Shown: piece by piece, positions 25,884 through 34,445 of the stretch
Layout of the letters: every line of letters starts with the position of its first letter
Numbering within the stretch: position 1 is the first letter of the stretch
Assembly: GCA_937135955.1 (NCBI GenBank)
Contig: CAKZOB010000054.1
Span: 42,685 to 106,684, forward strand
DNA length: 64,000 bases
DNA from: an uncultured Anaerolineales bacterium
GTDB lineage: Bacteria > Chloroflexota > Anaerolineae > Aggregatilineales > Aggregatilineaceae
Direction: 5' to 3'
Notes under the pieces: generated by a model
Database searches by the model: none
What the model was told of the DNA's origin: nothing
The model's input: the letters and a program-made list of their open reading frames with translations, nothing else
Program-made: the position numbers and the translations under genes

Positions 25884-27047
25884 CTAGGGAATAACCCGGT
25901 GATTGAGCGCGTCATTGATCTGCGCCAGGATGCGCCGAAGCTCTGCTTCCATGTCTTCGTTGATGTCGTCGAGGATGACCGCCTCCAGCAACAGTTCGCG
26001 CGCGGTACGCAGCGCTTGCTGACTGCGGCGCAGTTCGGCGAGACCCGCCCGCACCCGCTGCCGGGCTTCGCGCAACGCCGGAACCGTGTGCAGGCCGGGG
26101 AATTCCCAGCCATGCCGCACGGCGATCCGCTCCAGCCCGGCCCGAAAAGCCTCAATAGTGGCCAATTCCTGGCGCGCCCCCTGTTGCAGCAACGCCTGCA
26201 AAGCTGGGCTGAGCGTCGGCTCCACCCCGAAATCGAGATGATCCACGTCGGCGTAGCGCTGTTCAACTTCGGCCTGCGGGGCTGGTTGCGGGCGCAGCGC
26301 CCCCTTCTTAGGAGAAAGACCGGTGAAAATAGGATAGAGGATGCCCACGCACAGGTTGTGAATGTCGCGGGCCAGATGTTGATCCAGTGTGTGCGTGCCC
26401 ACCTCAATCAGTTGGGAACTGTTCAGGTCAATGATACGCAGTTTCTCGCCGTCCCAGTACACGTGTTCCAGCTTGTGATCGAGGTAGACAATCCGCTGAC
26501 CGTGCGCCTGCTGCAAGAACTCAGCGAACTGCAGCGCCAGATCAATCCCTTCTTCGGTCGGCAGGCGACGACGACCGTTGCCAGCATTGGGCTTCATCAG
26601 ATAGAACAGGTTGTGATGGCGCGGCAGCAGCTCCAGCGCCAGATACGGACGCCACTGCTGCGCTGCCGCCGGATAGAGCGCCTCGCGGAAGGTAGCAATG
26701 TCCAGGCCAAATGACACGATCTCGCCGCCATCCGGTCGTTCCGCCCGCGAGGAGACGTATCCGCAATCGTAGAGGCGCACCACCGCCTCGCACTTCGCCA
26801 GGCGAACCAGCAGATCGGCCTCGCTGACGAAGGCTCGCGCTTCCCAACGCGGGGTGCCGTCGTCAGAGAGATGCTCTGGGCGCATCACTTTGAAGGCCAC
26901 CATCTGCCCGGTGCGCACATCTTCGGCCTCCATCACGCGGGCATAGTGCCCCGGCGCATAGGTGTCAACGAAATTGCCGGGGACATAACAGGCATTCAAC
27001 CGTTCAGGCGTCTGATTCATGATTTGCTGTACAGTTCCAGTGCTCAC
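25884..27047 (-). CDS. Protein kinase-like protein with variant catalytic loop
   Basis: This protein has 387 residues and a kinase-like N-lobe with Lys53 in VAFKVM and Glu76 as the likely alpha-C partner. The catalytic loop reads [14 protein letters not shown] (187-199): Asp190 fits the HRD aspartate, but the Mg-binding Asn is His195 and HR is YL. The DFG motif is DLN at 207-209. After residue 260 come coiled-coil helices. There is no membrane segment. The start is a GTG at 27047 with a weak GAGA upstream. It follows the larger kinase-like gene by 15 bases and shares its odd loop, so the two look like a matched pair. Confidence 0.6.
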   Translation of the reverse strand: MSTGTVQQIMNQTPERLNACYVPGNFVDTYAPGHYARVMEAEDVRTGQMVAFKVMRPEHLSDDGTPRWEARAFVSEADLLVRLAKCEAVVRLYDCGYVSSRAERPDGGEIVSFGLDIATFREALYPAAAQQWRPYLALELLPRHHNLFYLMKPNAGNGRRRLPTEEGIDLALQFAEFLQQAHGQRIVYLDHKLEHVYWDGEKLRIIDLNSSQLIEVGTHTLDQHLARDIHNLCVGILYPIFTGLSPKKGALRPQPAPQAEVEQRYADVDHLDFGVEPTLSPALQALLQQGARQELATIEAFRAGLERIAVRHGWEFPGLHTVPALREARQRVRAGLAELRRSQQALRTARELLLEAVILDDINEDMEAELRRILAQINDALNHRVIP

Positions 27048-27062
27048 AGTCGTCTCGTTGTG

Positions 27063-30000
27063 CTAGGGTATTTCTTCGCGCGGACTATAGTCGAGCTCCA
27101 GCGAGCGCAGTCTGACCACCACATCGCGACCAGCGACGTACAGGATCAACGTCACTGGCTCGGACTGTGGGAACAGAAACACCGAGTCTCCCAGCCGGCG
27201 CTCGTTGACGAAAAAGCTGAGCGTTGTCGCGTCGGTACGGCGCACCGATAGCCGCAATTGTGGATCGGACTGCGGAAACTCAGTCGTAGAGCGGAAGCGC
27301 CCGTTCTGGTTGAGGCCCAGGCTGACGAAATTGACCTCCAGGAACTGCACCTCACCGACCGTCCACTGGCCCAGTGCGTTCGCCGCACCCAGCCCAAAGG
27401 CCACACCGCCCTCTGCCAGCGCGGCTTGATTGTACCTGACCAGTTCCAGAACGGCATCCACTCGGCGCAACGTATTGGCCACGCCAGGCTGGAAAAGCTC
27501 GCTGAGCAACTGCGGCGGAATTTCCAGGCGCACTTCGCCGGTGCCCGTCTCCGCAGTGGAGATTTGCCACCCTTCCCCCTCAACAAAAGTCAGCACACCT
27601 GCCTGTCCCGGCCAGGTCTCTACCGGCAATTGGGCCAGCGCTGCCAACACATCACCATGAGTTGACGAAGTCCCACTGACTTCGGCCATCGCCACCGGCG
27701 CTGGCGTGCTGCTGGGGACGATGGTGCTGGTCACAAAGGGGGTCGGTGTCAGTGTGGGTACAGCCTCCTCGGTGGCCGTCGGCTGCGCGGTCATCGTAGC
27801 CGTCGGCGGAAACGTCGCCGTGGGCGCAGGGGTGTCGGTACGAGTGGCCGTCGCTACGGGTGTAGGCGCGGCGGCGACAAATGGCCGTGTCGCCAGAATG
27901 CTGGTAGGCTCAGGTGTTGTCCTGGCCGACTCTCCGTCGCCCCCGCCCAGCGTGCGTAGCAGTGCCGCCCCTACTGCCAGCGCCAGCATCAGCACAGCCC
28001 CCAAGATGACGCGATTCCAGACGCGGTCCGCCCCCGCGTTGGCTTCCCGCTGCGCCGCGCTCTCTGCGGCGCTCCGCTCTCCCTCGTAGATAGGCGCGCC
28101 GGATTCCGCAGAGATGCCCTCCATGTCCAGATGGATCATGTCCTCTTCCGGCTCTTCGGGCGGCAGTTGCTCTACCAGCGACTTCCAGTGCCGGAAAAGC
28201 GGATACGCCGGATGGCGGGTGATGAAGAGCGACGCAAAATGACGATCGAAGGCGGCGAGCTTGTCGCGCCGCGACAGGCGCTGCGTGGTATAGGTCTCCA
28301 GCACTGCCTGATACATGTCGTTCCACTGACGCACCTGATGGGCCTGATCTGGCCCCAGGCGCTCCAGCGTCACCGCGGCAATCGTCGCCAGTGCCTCGGC
28401 GATGGCTGGATCGGGATCAGGGCTGCTTGTGACCGCCCCCTGCTCCACTGTCAGCCGCAACTGTTGCAGGCGTGCCACAGCCTCGCGCAGACCACCAAGC
28501 CACTCCAGGAATGGCTCGATCTGCAGCCCTGTTACCTCGCAGGCGCGTTCCAGACGTTCTCGTCCAGCGTCCAGCGCCTGACGCGCCGCGTGGAAATCGC
28601 CATCCGACCAGTGTCGCAGCGCCTCTTCCACCAGCTCGATGGCGCGCGGCACGCCAGCGAGCATTTCCCCGGCCATCGGCGCGTTGAGCGCACTGCGCAC
28701 AGCGCTCAGGTCACCGGGGCGGGCTACGGCGTTCATCGCCTGCTGAGCGGAGCGGATCAACTGGCGGCTGGTCAACGCGCGGTCGAATAGCTGGAAGGGA
28801 ATATGCGTGCGCGCGCCGTCGTAACTGGCCTGCGCCGCACTGCGCCAGAAGTCCGCTTCTTCCAGTTCTCCCGCGGCCAGCGCCTGAGCGCCGCGCAGCA
28901 CGTGCACGAAATACAGCGCCCGCCATCCAGCGCTGCTGCTCTGCTGCATGAAGGCCACCAGTCCGCGCCCCATTGCTCGCAGATAGAGCGCTTGCGAAGG
29001 CATCTGCGCCGCGAAAGTCTGGCGTTCCTGTTCCTCATCGCTCAACAGCAATGCCAGAGTCGCCGCCTCAATCTGCGCTGTAGCCTGGGGATTGTCCACG
29101 TTGCCTTCGCGCAACCAGCGATCGAGCAGTTCGCCCAGGTGACGTAACCGGTTTGCCGCCAACCGTTCTCCATCTGTGACAGCTACCGTGTAGGCTGTGC
29201 GCCCCGCTTCGGCAGCGGCCAGCGCGTCGCCCCGATCCCACGCCTGCCAGCCTTCGATCAGCGCATCGGCCAGCGCCTGATTAGGGCTGAGCTTCTCCAC
29301 AAAGGGGGCATCGGGCAGGCGATTCGCCAGATCGCCGAACCATGCTGCCAGATGTTCGTTGATCGGGCGGATCAGGTCACCGATCTCGCGCAGCAGCGTC
29401 ACCGTCGGTCGGCGACGCCCCAGCGCCAGGTAATTGACGATTGTCGTCCAGTGCCCACCTGTCTCCGCCAGAGCACGCGCCGCCTCGTGCAGGCGCGGAT
29501 CGCCCAGATCGTCCAGGTAGGGTTGCAGGAACCGTTGCACGTCCTCGAACCAGGAAGCCAGCGTCTCCCCACCGGGGCGCGGACGGAAATGCTGGAGCGC
29601 CGTCACCGCCTGATGCACTTCGTCGAAATAGTCGTGCAGCGCCCCGAAATGCGGTGACAGAGGGTCTATCTGCGCGGCGCGATACAGACTGTCCCCGGCC
29701 CGCGCCGGATCGCCGTACACGTGCTGCCCCGTTTCCTCCAGCAACGATACCAGCACTTCGGCTGCCTGGCGCGCACGCCCGGCACTGGCCGCCGTGCCCT
29801 CCAGCGTCGGGCTGGTTTCCATATCCTTCAGCAGCGCCAACCCCTCTTCCAGCCCTGCCAGCAAGTCGGCCACATGACGATAGATCACCAGCAGGCCTGT
29901 CAACCCCGGCAATGGAGCGCTGTCGAGCAGCCGCTCGACTTCGTTGAGATCGGTCATGGCCAGCCGCGCCTGAGGCAGAGCGGACAGGTCTTTGCGCAGC

Positions 30001-31337
30001 TTCACCAGGTGTGGACGCAGCAATATCACTTCGGGCACGCACACCGCGAGTTGCTCTGCCAGCAGCCATTGCGCCTGCCGCGCGTTCACGCGCACCTCGG
30101 CGGTCGTGAGCAAGGCCCGTCCCGCTCCCTGCGCATCTCCGGCGAATAGCCGTTCGAGCGCCCCCAGAAACCCCTGTGGCGGCGGAGTTACCGCTAGCTC
30201 GTCCAGCGTCGCCGAAGCCGAGATCAGAAAGCGGATCAGTGGCTCGTGCACCGGATCAGCCTGCGGCAGCAGATCGTCCAGCAGCGCCAGCGCCCGCGAC
30301 CAGTTGCCGCTTTCCAGATAGATGCGGATCGCGTCCAGATCGGCCTGCACACTGATCTGCCGCAGATAGCCCTGGATTTCGGCGGCCAGGCGTACCGCTT
30401 CCGGATAGCCGGGATCCATTTCGAAGGCCGCCGTCAACTCGTCCCGCAGCGCGATCAGCTCTTCCTGGCTGGCCGTGGGACGGACACGCTTGCGCACGCG
30501 AGACACGACCTCGTCGCGCGCCTTTTGCAAGGGCAGGCGGTATTCAGTCAGGGCATGGCGCAGTTCAAGCAACGTCCCAAAGCGGCGGCGCGGATCGGGG
30601 TGCACAGCGCGGGTGATGATCGCCTGCAGGCGCGGCGAGATATGTTCGGCTTTGTCTCCGAAATTGACGTAGAAATGGCCGCTTTCCTCGTCTGTCTCCG
30701 CCACCAACCGGTCACCGCCCGTCAGGATGAAGTAGAGCAGTTCCCCCACCTGCCGGATGTCGGTGGCGCGCGTGATCGCCGGCGACGCGCCCGGCTCATC
30801 CAGAAAGACCGCGTTCCCCCAATCAATGACTTTCAGCCGATAGGCGGTGCGATCCCAGAACAGGTGCTTGGCATCTACATCGTTGTAGACCACCTGCCGG
30901 TCATGAGCGTAGACCAGCAGGTCGAGCAGGTAGTCCACAATGACCAGCACTTCGAGTTCCGGCAACAGGGCACCCCTGGCCGCCGCCTGCAAGACCATCT
31001 CCTCGACTGTCTCGCCGGTGGCCAGGTCCATGACGATATATTCGTGAGTGTGCCCGCCAACGCGAAAGGTGCCATGCCCCCGTAACTCGGTTAGCACGGG
31101 GTGACCAGAGAGCCGTTCCAAAGCCTGACGCTCGACACGAATGCTGACCTCTTGCCCGGCACGCATGGGCGGGGCGTCTTGCGGGGCAGGACGCTTGATC
31201 ACCACCGGACGGTCGTTGTCGAGCGTATCATAGGCGCGCAGAGTCTCCCCCGACCGACCGCGCGGATAGATGTAGTCGTAGCGATAGCGGTTGTCAAAGA
31301 GACTCTCGGTACGGCGGCCTGGGGGATGAGCAGGCAT
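27063..31337 (-). CDS. Large membrane kinase-like protein with helical solenoid and outer domain
   Basis: This protein has 1424 residues. The N-terminal kinase-like domain (about 15-280) has Lys48 in VVIK, catalytic loop VVYNDVDAKHLFWD with Asp153 and His158 where Asn is usual, and DWG at 172-174. A very long helical, TPR-like region follows to about 1120. One membrane segment (ILGAVLMLALAVGAALL) follows, then a Thr/Pro linker and a C-terminal beta-rich domain of about 190 residues. The plan resembles PASTA-type sensor kinases, with a different sensor. The ATG at 31337 has GGGAG six bases upstream. A promoter lies at 31384-31413. Confidence 0.7.
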   Translation of the reverse strand: MPAHPPGRRTESLFDNRYRYDYIYPRGRSGETLRAYDTLDNDRPVVIKRPAPQDAPPMRAGQEVSIRVERQALERLSGHPVLTELRGHGTFRVGGHTHEYIVMDLATGETVEEMVLQAAARGALLPELEVLVIVDYLLDLLVYAHDRQVVYNDVDAKHLFWDRTAYRLKVIDWGNAVFLDEPGASPAITRATDIRQVGELLYFILTGGDRLVAETDEESGHFYVNFGDKAEHISPRLQAIITRAVHPDPRRRFGTLLELRHALTEYRLPLQKARDEVVSRVRKRVRPTASQEELIALRDELTAAFEMDPGYPEAVRLAAEIQGYLRQISVQADLDAIRIYLESGNWSRALALLDDLLPQADPVHEPLIRFLISASATLDELAVTPPPQGFLGALERLFAGDAQGAGRALLTTAEVRVNARQAQWLLAEQLAVCVPEVILLRPHLVKLRKDLSALPQARLAMTDLNEVERLLDSAPLPGLTGLLVIYRHVADLLAGLEEGLALLKDMETSPTLEGTAASAGRARQAAEVLVSLLEETGQHVYGDPARAGDSLYRAAQIDPLSPHFGALHDYFDEVHQAVTALQHFRPRPGGETLASWFEDVQRFLQPYLDDLGDPRLHEAARALAETGGHWTTIVNYLALGRRRPTVTLLREIGDLIRPINEHLAAWFGDLANRLPDAPFVEKLSPNQALADALIEGWQAWDRGDALAAAEAGRTAYTVAVTDGERLAANRLRHLGELLDRWLREGNVDNPQATAQIEAATLALLLSDEEQERQTFAAQMPSQALYLRAMGRGLVAFMQQSSSAGWRALYFVHVLRGAQALAAGELEEADFWRSAAQASYDGARTHIPFQLFDRALTSRQLIRSAQQAMNAVARPGDLSAVRSALNAPMAGEMLAGVPRAIELVEEALRHWSDGDFHAARQALDAGRERLERACEVTGLQIEPFLEWLGGLREAVARLQQLRLTVEQGAVTSSPDPDPAIAEALATIAAVTLERLGPDQAHQVRQWNDMYQAVLETYTTQRLSRRDKLAAFDRHFASLFITRHPAYPLFRHWKSLVEQLPPEEPEEDMIHLDMEGISAESGAPIYEGERSAAESAAQREANAGADRVWNRVILGAVLMLALAVGAALLRTLGGGDGESARTTPEPTSILATRPFVAAAPTPVATATRTDTPAPTATFPPTATMTAQPTATEEAVPTLTPTPFVTSTIVPSSTPAPVAMAEVSGTSSTHGDVLAALAQLPVETWPGQAGVLTFVEGEGWQISTAETGTGEVRLEIPPQLLSELFQPGVANTLRRVDAVLELVRYNQAALAEGGVAFGLGAANALGQWTVGEVQFLEVNFVSLGLNQNGRFRSTTEFPQSDPQLRLSVRRTDATTLSFFVNERRLGDSVFLFPQSEPVTLILYVAGRDVVVRLRSLELDYSPREEIP

Positions 31338-31383
31338 TCTCAACTCCCGCTGATAGCTGTCCGGCGTCACAGCGAACGCCCTT

Positions 31384-31413
31384 ATTGTACGCAGCCCAGG
31401 CAAGGAATACCAA
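31384..31413 (-). promoter_or_regulatory. Promoter of the kinase-like three-gene set
   Basis: On the minus strand TTGGTA (31413-31408), 18 bases, TACAAT (31389-31384). The start codon is 46 bases downstream. No other promoter is evident in the 7.8 kb that follows, so one transcript is likely. Confidence 0.55.
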
Positions 31414-31420
31414 ACCCAGT

Positions 31421-31493
31421 GGGATTGCATCAAACCACTTGCCGCCTTACCTCACCCCCAGCCTCGCGCCAGCGCCGAGCGGGAGTGAGGTCA
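31421..31493 (-). repeat. Dispersed palindromic repeat, copy B
   Basis: The string from GGGATTGCATCAAACC through CTTGCCGCC and TTACCTCACCCCCAGCCTCG recurs, reverse-complemented and with few changes, at 60680-60735. Here the palindrome arm is shorter (GCCGAGCGGGAGTGAGGT follows). It sits just upstream of the kinase-set promoter. Confidence 0.7.
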
Positions 31494-31602
31494 ACCAGCA
31501 GATCACACCTGAGCTTACTTCTGCCCATGGTTCTGCTGGCTGGTGTTGATGCGATTACCCTGACCCCGCAACACGAAAATCCCACACTCGTGGGGTCTAT
31601 GC

Positions 31603-31608
31603 TATAAT
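31603..31608 (+). promoter_or_regulatory. -10 box of the coiled-coil gene
   Basis: A perfect TATAAT lies 39 bases before the ATG at 31648. No clear -35 box is seen. Confidence 0.45.
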
Positions 31609-31647
31609 GCGCATCTGAGGTTTGTCGTTAGCTGGCAGGAGTGTCGG

Positions 31648-32850
31648 ATGGATCTGCAACAGGCAGCGCGCATGATCGAATGGCTGGATGAGGAGCGTCG
31701 GCGCGACCGCGGGACGATTGCCCTGCTCGAAGAGCGCATCGCCCAGCAGGCCGAGACCATCATTCAGTTAGAACGGCGACTCAACGGCCTGGAGGGCGAG
31801 CAATCGTCCATGCGCACGGCCTTTGTGCCCGTCGGGCGCGACACTGAACTCGCCGAGCAACTGCGCCGGGAGTTCCAGCAACTGATTGAGGAAATCGAAA
31901 GCAAGCGGCTGATGGCCGAACGCGAGGTAGAGCGTCGCCAGGATATCGGTCGCGAGAGCCTGGCTCGCATGATTCGCGACCTGGCTGACCGCACCAATGC
32001 CCTGGAAAAAGCCATCGAGGAATTGCCCGCCGCTCGCGTCGAGCGCGATCGCGTCGCCGCAGCGCTGGCTGCCGTCCAGCAGCGCGTCGAAGACCTGGCC
32101 AAGAAATTCGAAGAACCGGAACGTCGCATCACCTTCCTGGAAGAACAGCGCCGCCAGGACGCCCGCCGCATTTCGGACATTCAATCCGAACTGCCAGAAC
32201 TGCAAAAGCAGTTGGACGCGGTGCGGCCCAAACTTGACGCCCTGGAAGCCATGGTGCTGCGCAACGAGAAACGCATCCTGGAAGTGCAGTCCGCCGAGCG
32301 CGACCGCCGCGAGGAGATGCAGCAGTTCATTGATCAGCAGACCTTGCTCCTGCAACAACGCGATCAGCAGGTGGCCGAACTGGCCAAGAGCTTCGGCACC
32401 TACGACGAGGATATGCGCCGCTATATCGAGCGCTTCGAGTCCTGGGCAGAAACACACCGGCAGATGAAGAAGCTCATTGACGATTTCGAGCGCATCGCCG
32501 AGCGCCTGGGCCGGCGCATCAACGAGGTGGCGGAAATGCAGCGCCTGTCAGAGGAGCGTTTCCGCCAGGAATGGAACGACTGGATCGCCGACGACCAGAA
32601 GCGCTGGAAACAGTTCACCCTCACCAACGATGAAGCCTGGCGCAATCACGACAAGCAGTTGGAGCAGTTCCGCCGCTCGGTAGACCTGTTGCAGGCGGCC
32701 ATCGAACCGCTGCGCAACAGCATTGACCGCTTGTGGCAACTCGAACGAGCGCGCGCCGAGCTTTACCGCGAACGGTATCAGGCGCTACTGTTGCAGTACG
32801 ATCAGGCCGAACATCCGACTCCAGTAGCGAGCAGCAATGGGGGAGAATGA
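31648..32850 (+). CDS. Long coiled-coil cytoplasmic protein
   Basis: This protein has 400 residues, almost all predicted coiled coil. It is very rich in Glu, Arg and Gln with heptad-like Leu and Ile, for example LRREFQQLIEEIESKRL and LQKQLDAVRPKLDALE. It has no signal peptide, membrane segment or catalytic motif. The ATG at 31648 has AGGAG six bases upstream, and a terminator at 32856-32884 closes it, so it is monocistronic. I do not know its role. SMC-like, cytoskeletal or scaffold functions are all possible from the shape alone. Confidence 0.6.
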   Translation: MDLQQAARMIEWLDEERRRDRGTIALLEERIAQQAETIIQLERRLNGLEGEQSSMRTAFVPVGRDTELAEQLRREFQQLIEEIESKRLMAEREVERRQDIGRESLARMIRDLADRTNALEKAIEELPAARVERDRVAAALAAVQQRVEDLAKKFEEPERRITFLEEQRRQDARRISDIQSELPELQKQLDAVRPKLDALEAMVLRNEKRILEVQSAERDRREEMQQFIDQQTLLLQQRDQQVAELAKSFGTYDEDMRRYIERFESWAETHRQMKKLIDDFERIAERLGRRINEVAEMQRLSEERFRQEWNDWIADDQKRWKQFTLTNDEAWRNHDKQLEQFRRSVDLLQAAIEPLRNSIDRLWQLERARAELYRERYQALLLQYDQAEHPTPVASSNGGE

Positions 32851-32855
32851 AATAG

Positions 32856-32884
32856 GGCGCGCAGGGGCGCGCCTCTGTTTTTTT
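32856..32884 (+). terminator. Terminator after the coiled-coil gene
   Basis: A seven-base-pair GC stem GGCGCGC/GCGCGCC with loop AGGG is followed after four bases by a run of seven T. Confidence 0.75.
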
Positions 32885-32920
32885 GGCAGGGCAACCAGCG
32901 ACTCTGTCGCCTAAAGGTCT

Positions 32921-32926
32921 TATAGT
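32921..32926 (+). promoter_or_regulatory. -10 box of the malic enzyme leader
   Basis: TATAGT lies just after the preceding terminator and 13 bases before the structured leader. No good -35 box is present. Confidence 0.35.
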
Positions 32927-32938
32927 AAGGAGGGAATG

Positions 32939-33033
32939 AGGTCTCATGTTTTTCTTAACGTTAGCGCGTCGGACAGACTGTGCCGAAGGCAGGGCCTGAC
33001 CGGTCGGGCAGCACAGTCTGGGCGGCGAGACCT
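32939..33033 (+). promoter_or_regulatory. Structured leader of the malic enzyme gene (candidate cis-regulatory RNA)
   Basis: Two nested perfect helices lie in the leader: outer AGGTCTC (32939-32945) with GAGACCT (33027-33033), and inner CAGACTGTGC (32974-32983) with GCACAGTCTG (33011-33020). The apical part also has GACCGGTC. The ribosome site CGGAG and the ATG follow 20 bases later. It does not match a riboswitch class I can recognise. No T run follows, so any control would act on translation or RNA stability. Confidence 0.45.
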
Positions 33034-33059
33034 GCTGTGGAGGATATACGGAGTACACG

Positions 33060-34439
33060 ATGGTTCATACTCAGGTAACCAAAGAAGAACTTCTGGAGAA
33101 AGCGAAAAAGCCCGCTGAAGATGCCATGCGCCTGCACGCCTTTTACCGGGGCAAGATGCAGACCGCACTGCGTTGCCAGGTGCGCGATCTGAACGATTTT
33201 GCCATCTGGTACACCCCTGGTGTGGCCGCTCCCTGCAAGGCCATCGCCCAGAACCCAGACCTGGTCTATGAACTGACCAGCAAGTGGAACACGGTGGCTG
33301 TCGTATCGGACGGCACGCGCGTGCTGGGCCTGGGCGACATCGGCCCCAAAGCCGGACTGCCAGTGATGGAAGGCAAGGCGCTGCTCTATAAGTACCTGGG
33401 TGGCGTGGACGCCTACCCCATCATGCTGGACACCAAAGACCCGGACAAAATCATCGAGACGGTGCTGATGCTGCAACCGGCTTTGGGCGGGGTCAACCTG
33501 GAAGACATCGCTCAGCCGAAATGCTTCCGTATCCTGGACACGTTGCGCGCGCAGGCCGAAATCCCCATCTGGCACGACGATCAGCAGGGAACAGCAAGCG
33601 TCGTGCTGGCGGCCATGATCAACGCCGCCAAGATCGTGGGCAAGCGCCTGCAAGATATGCGCATTGCCTTTCTGGGCGCGGGCGCGGCAAATGTGGCCTG
33701 CTCGCGGCTGCTGTTCGCCTATGGCGTGGATCCGTCCAACTGCATCATGACCGACGTCAACGGCATCCTGGGCAAACACCGGCGCGACATCTACCTGCGC
33801 CGGGCAGAATATGTGCAGCAGTGGCATCTATGCCAGATCACCAACGCTGAGGAGTTGCAGGGCGACGCCGAGGTAGCCCTGCGTGGCGCGGATGCCATGA
33901 TCGGCTTTTCGGCTCCAGGGCCAGGGATAGTCAAGCCCGAGTGGATCAAACAGATGGCCCAAGACCCCATCGTCATCGCCGGAGCCAACCCCATCCCGGA
34001 AATCTGGCCCTGGGAAGCTGCCGAAGCTGGAGCCGCTATCGTGGCGACAGGACGCTCGGACTTCCCCAATCAGGTCAACAACTCGCTAGGTTTTCCGGGC
34101 ATCTTTCGTGGGGCGCTGGATGTGCGTGCCCGCACCATCACCGACGAAATGGCCATCGCCGCCTCTGAGACACTCGCCCGTATGGCCGAAGAAAAGGGAT
34201 TGTCGCCGGATTATCTGCTGCCAACCATGGAAGAATGGGAAGTGTTCCCGCGCGAAGCTGCCGCGGTAGCAGTCAAAGCGGTCGAGCAGGGCGTTGCACG
34301 TCTGCCGACCACCTATGAGCAAGAGATCGAACGCGCCTCGCAGATGATTCGTCAGGCTCGCGAGATGACTCATCTACTGATGCGCGAAGGGTTTATTCCC
34401 GCAGGCCCGGAGGCCGACGAGGAACGCCAACAGGGGTAG
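33060..34439 (+). CDS. NAD(P)-dependent malic enzyme
   Basis: This protein has 459 residues and makes pyruvate and CO2 from malate. The substrate motifs include YTPGVAAPC near 51, VSDGTRVLGLGDIGP near 83 and MEGKALLYK near 102. The metal motif is WHDDQQGTASV near 176, and the Rossmann motif is FLGAGAANVACSRLL. Its length fits the small bacterial malic enzyme class with no phosphotransacetylase tail. The cofactor cannot be fixed by eye. It has a structured leader. It is followed after six bases by a flavoprotein gene, so the two are an operon. Confidence 0.9.
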   Translation: MVHTQVTKEELLEKAKKPAEDAMRLHAFYRGKMQTALRCQVRDLNDFAIWYTPGVAAPCKAIAQNPDLVYELTSKWNTVAVVSDGTRVLGLGDIGPKAGLPVMEGKALLYKYLGGVDAYPIMLDTKDPDKIIETVLMLQPALGGVNLEDIAQPKCFRILDTLRAQAEIPIWHDDQQGTASVVLAAMINAAKIVGKRLQDMRIAFLGAGAANVACSRLLFAYGVDPSNCIMTDVNGILGKHRRDIYLRRAEYVQQWHLCQITNAEELQGDAEVALRGADAMIGFSAPGPGIVKPEWIKQMAQDPIVIAGANPIPEIWPWEAAEAGAAIVATGRSDFPNQVNNSLGFPGIFRGALDVRARTITDEMAIAASETLARMAEEKGLSPDYLLPTMEEWEVFPREAAAVAVKAVEQGVARLPTTYEQEIERASQMIRQAREMTHLLMREGFIPAGPEADEERQQG

Positions 34440-34445
34440 GAAACC

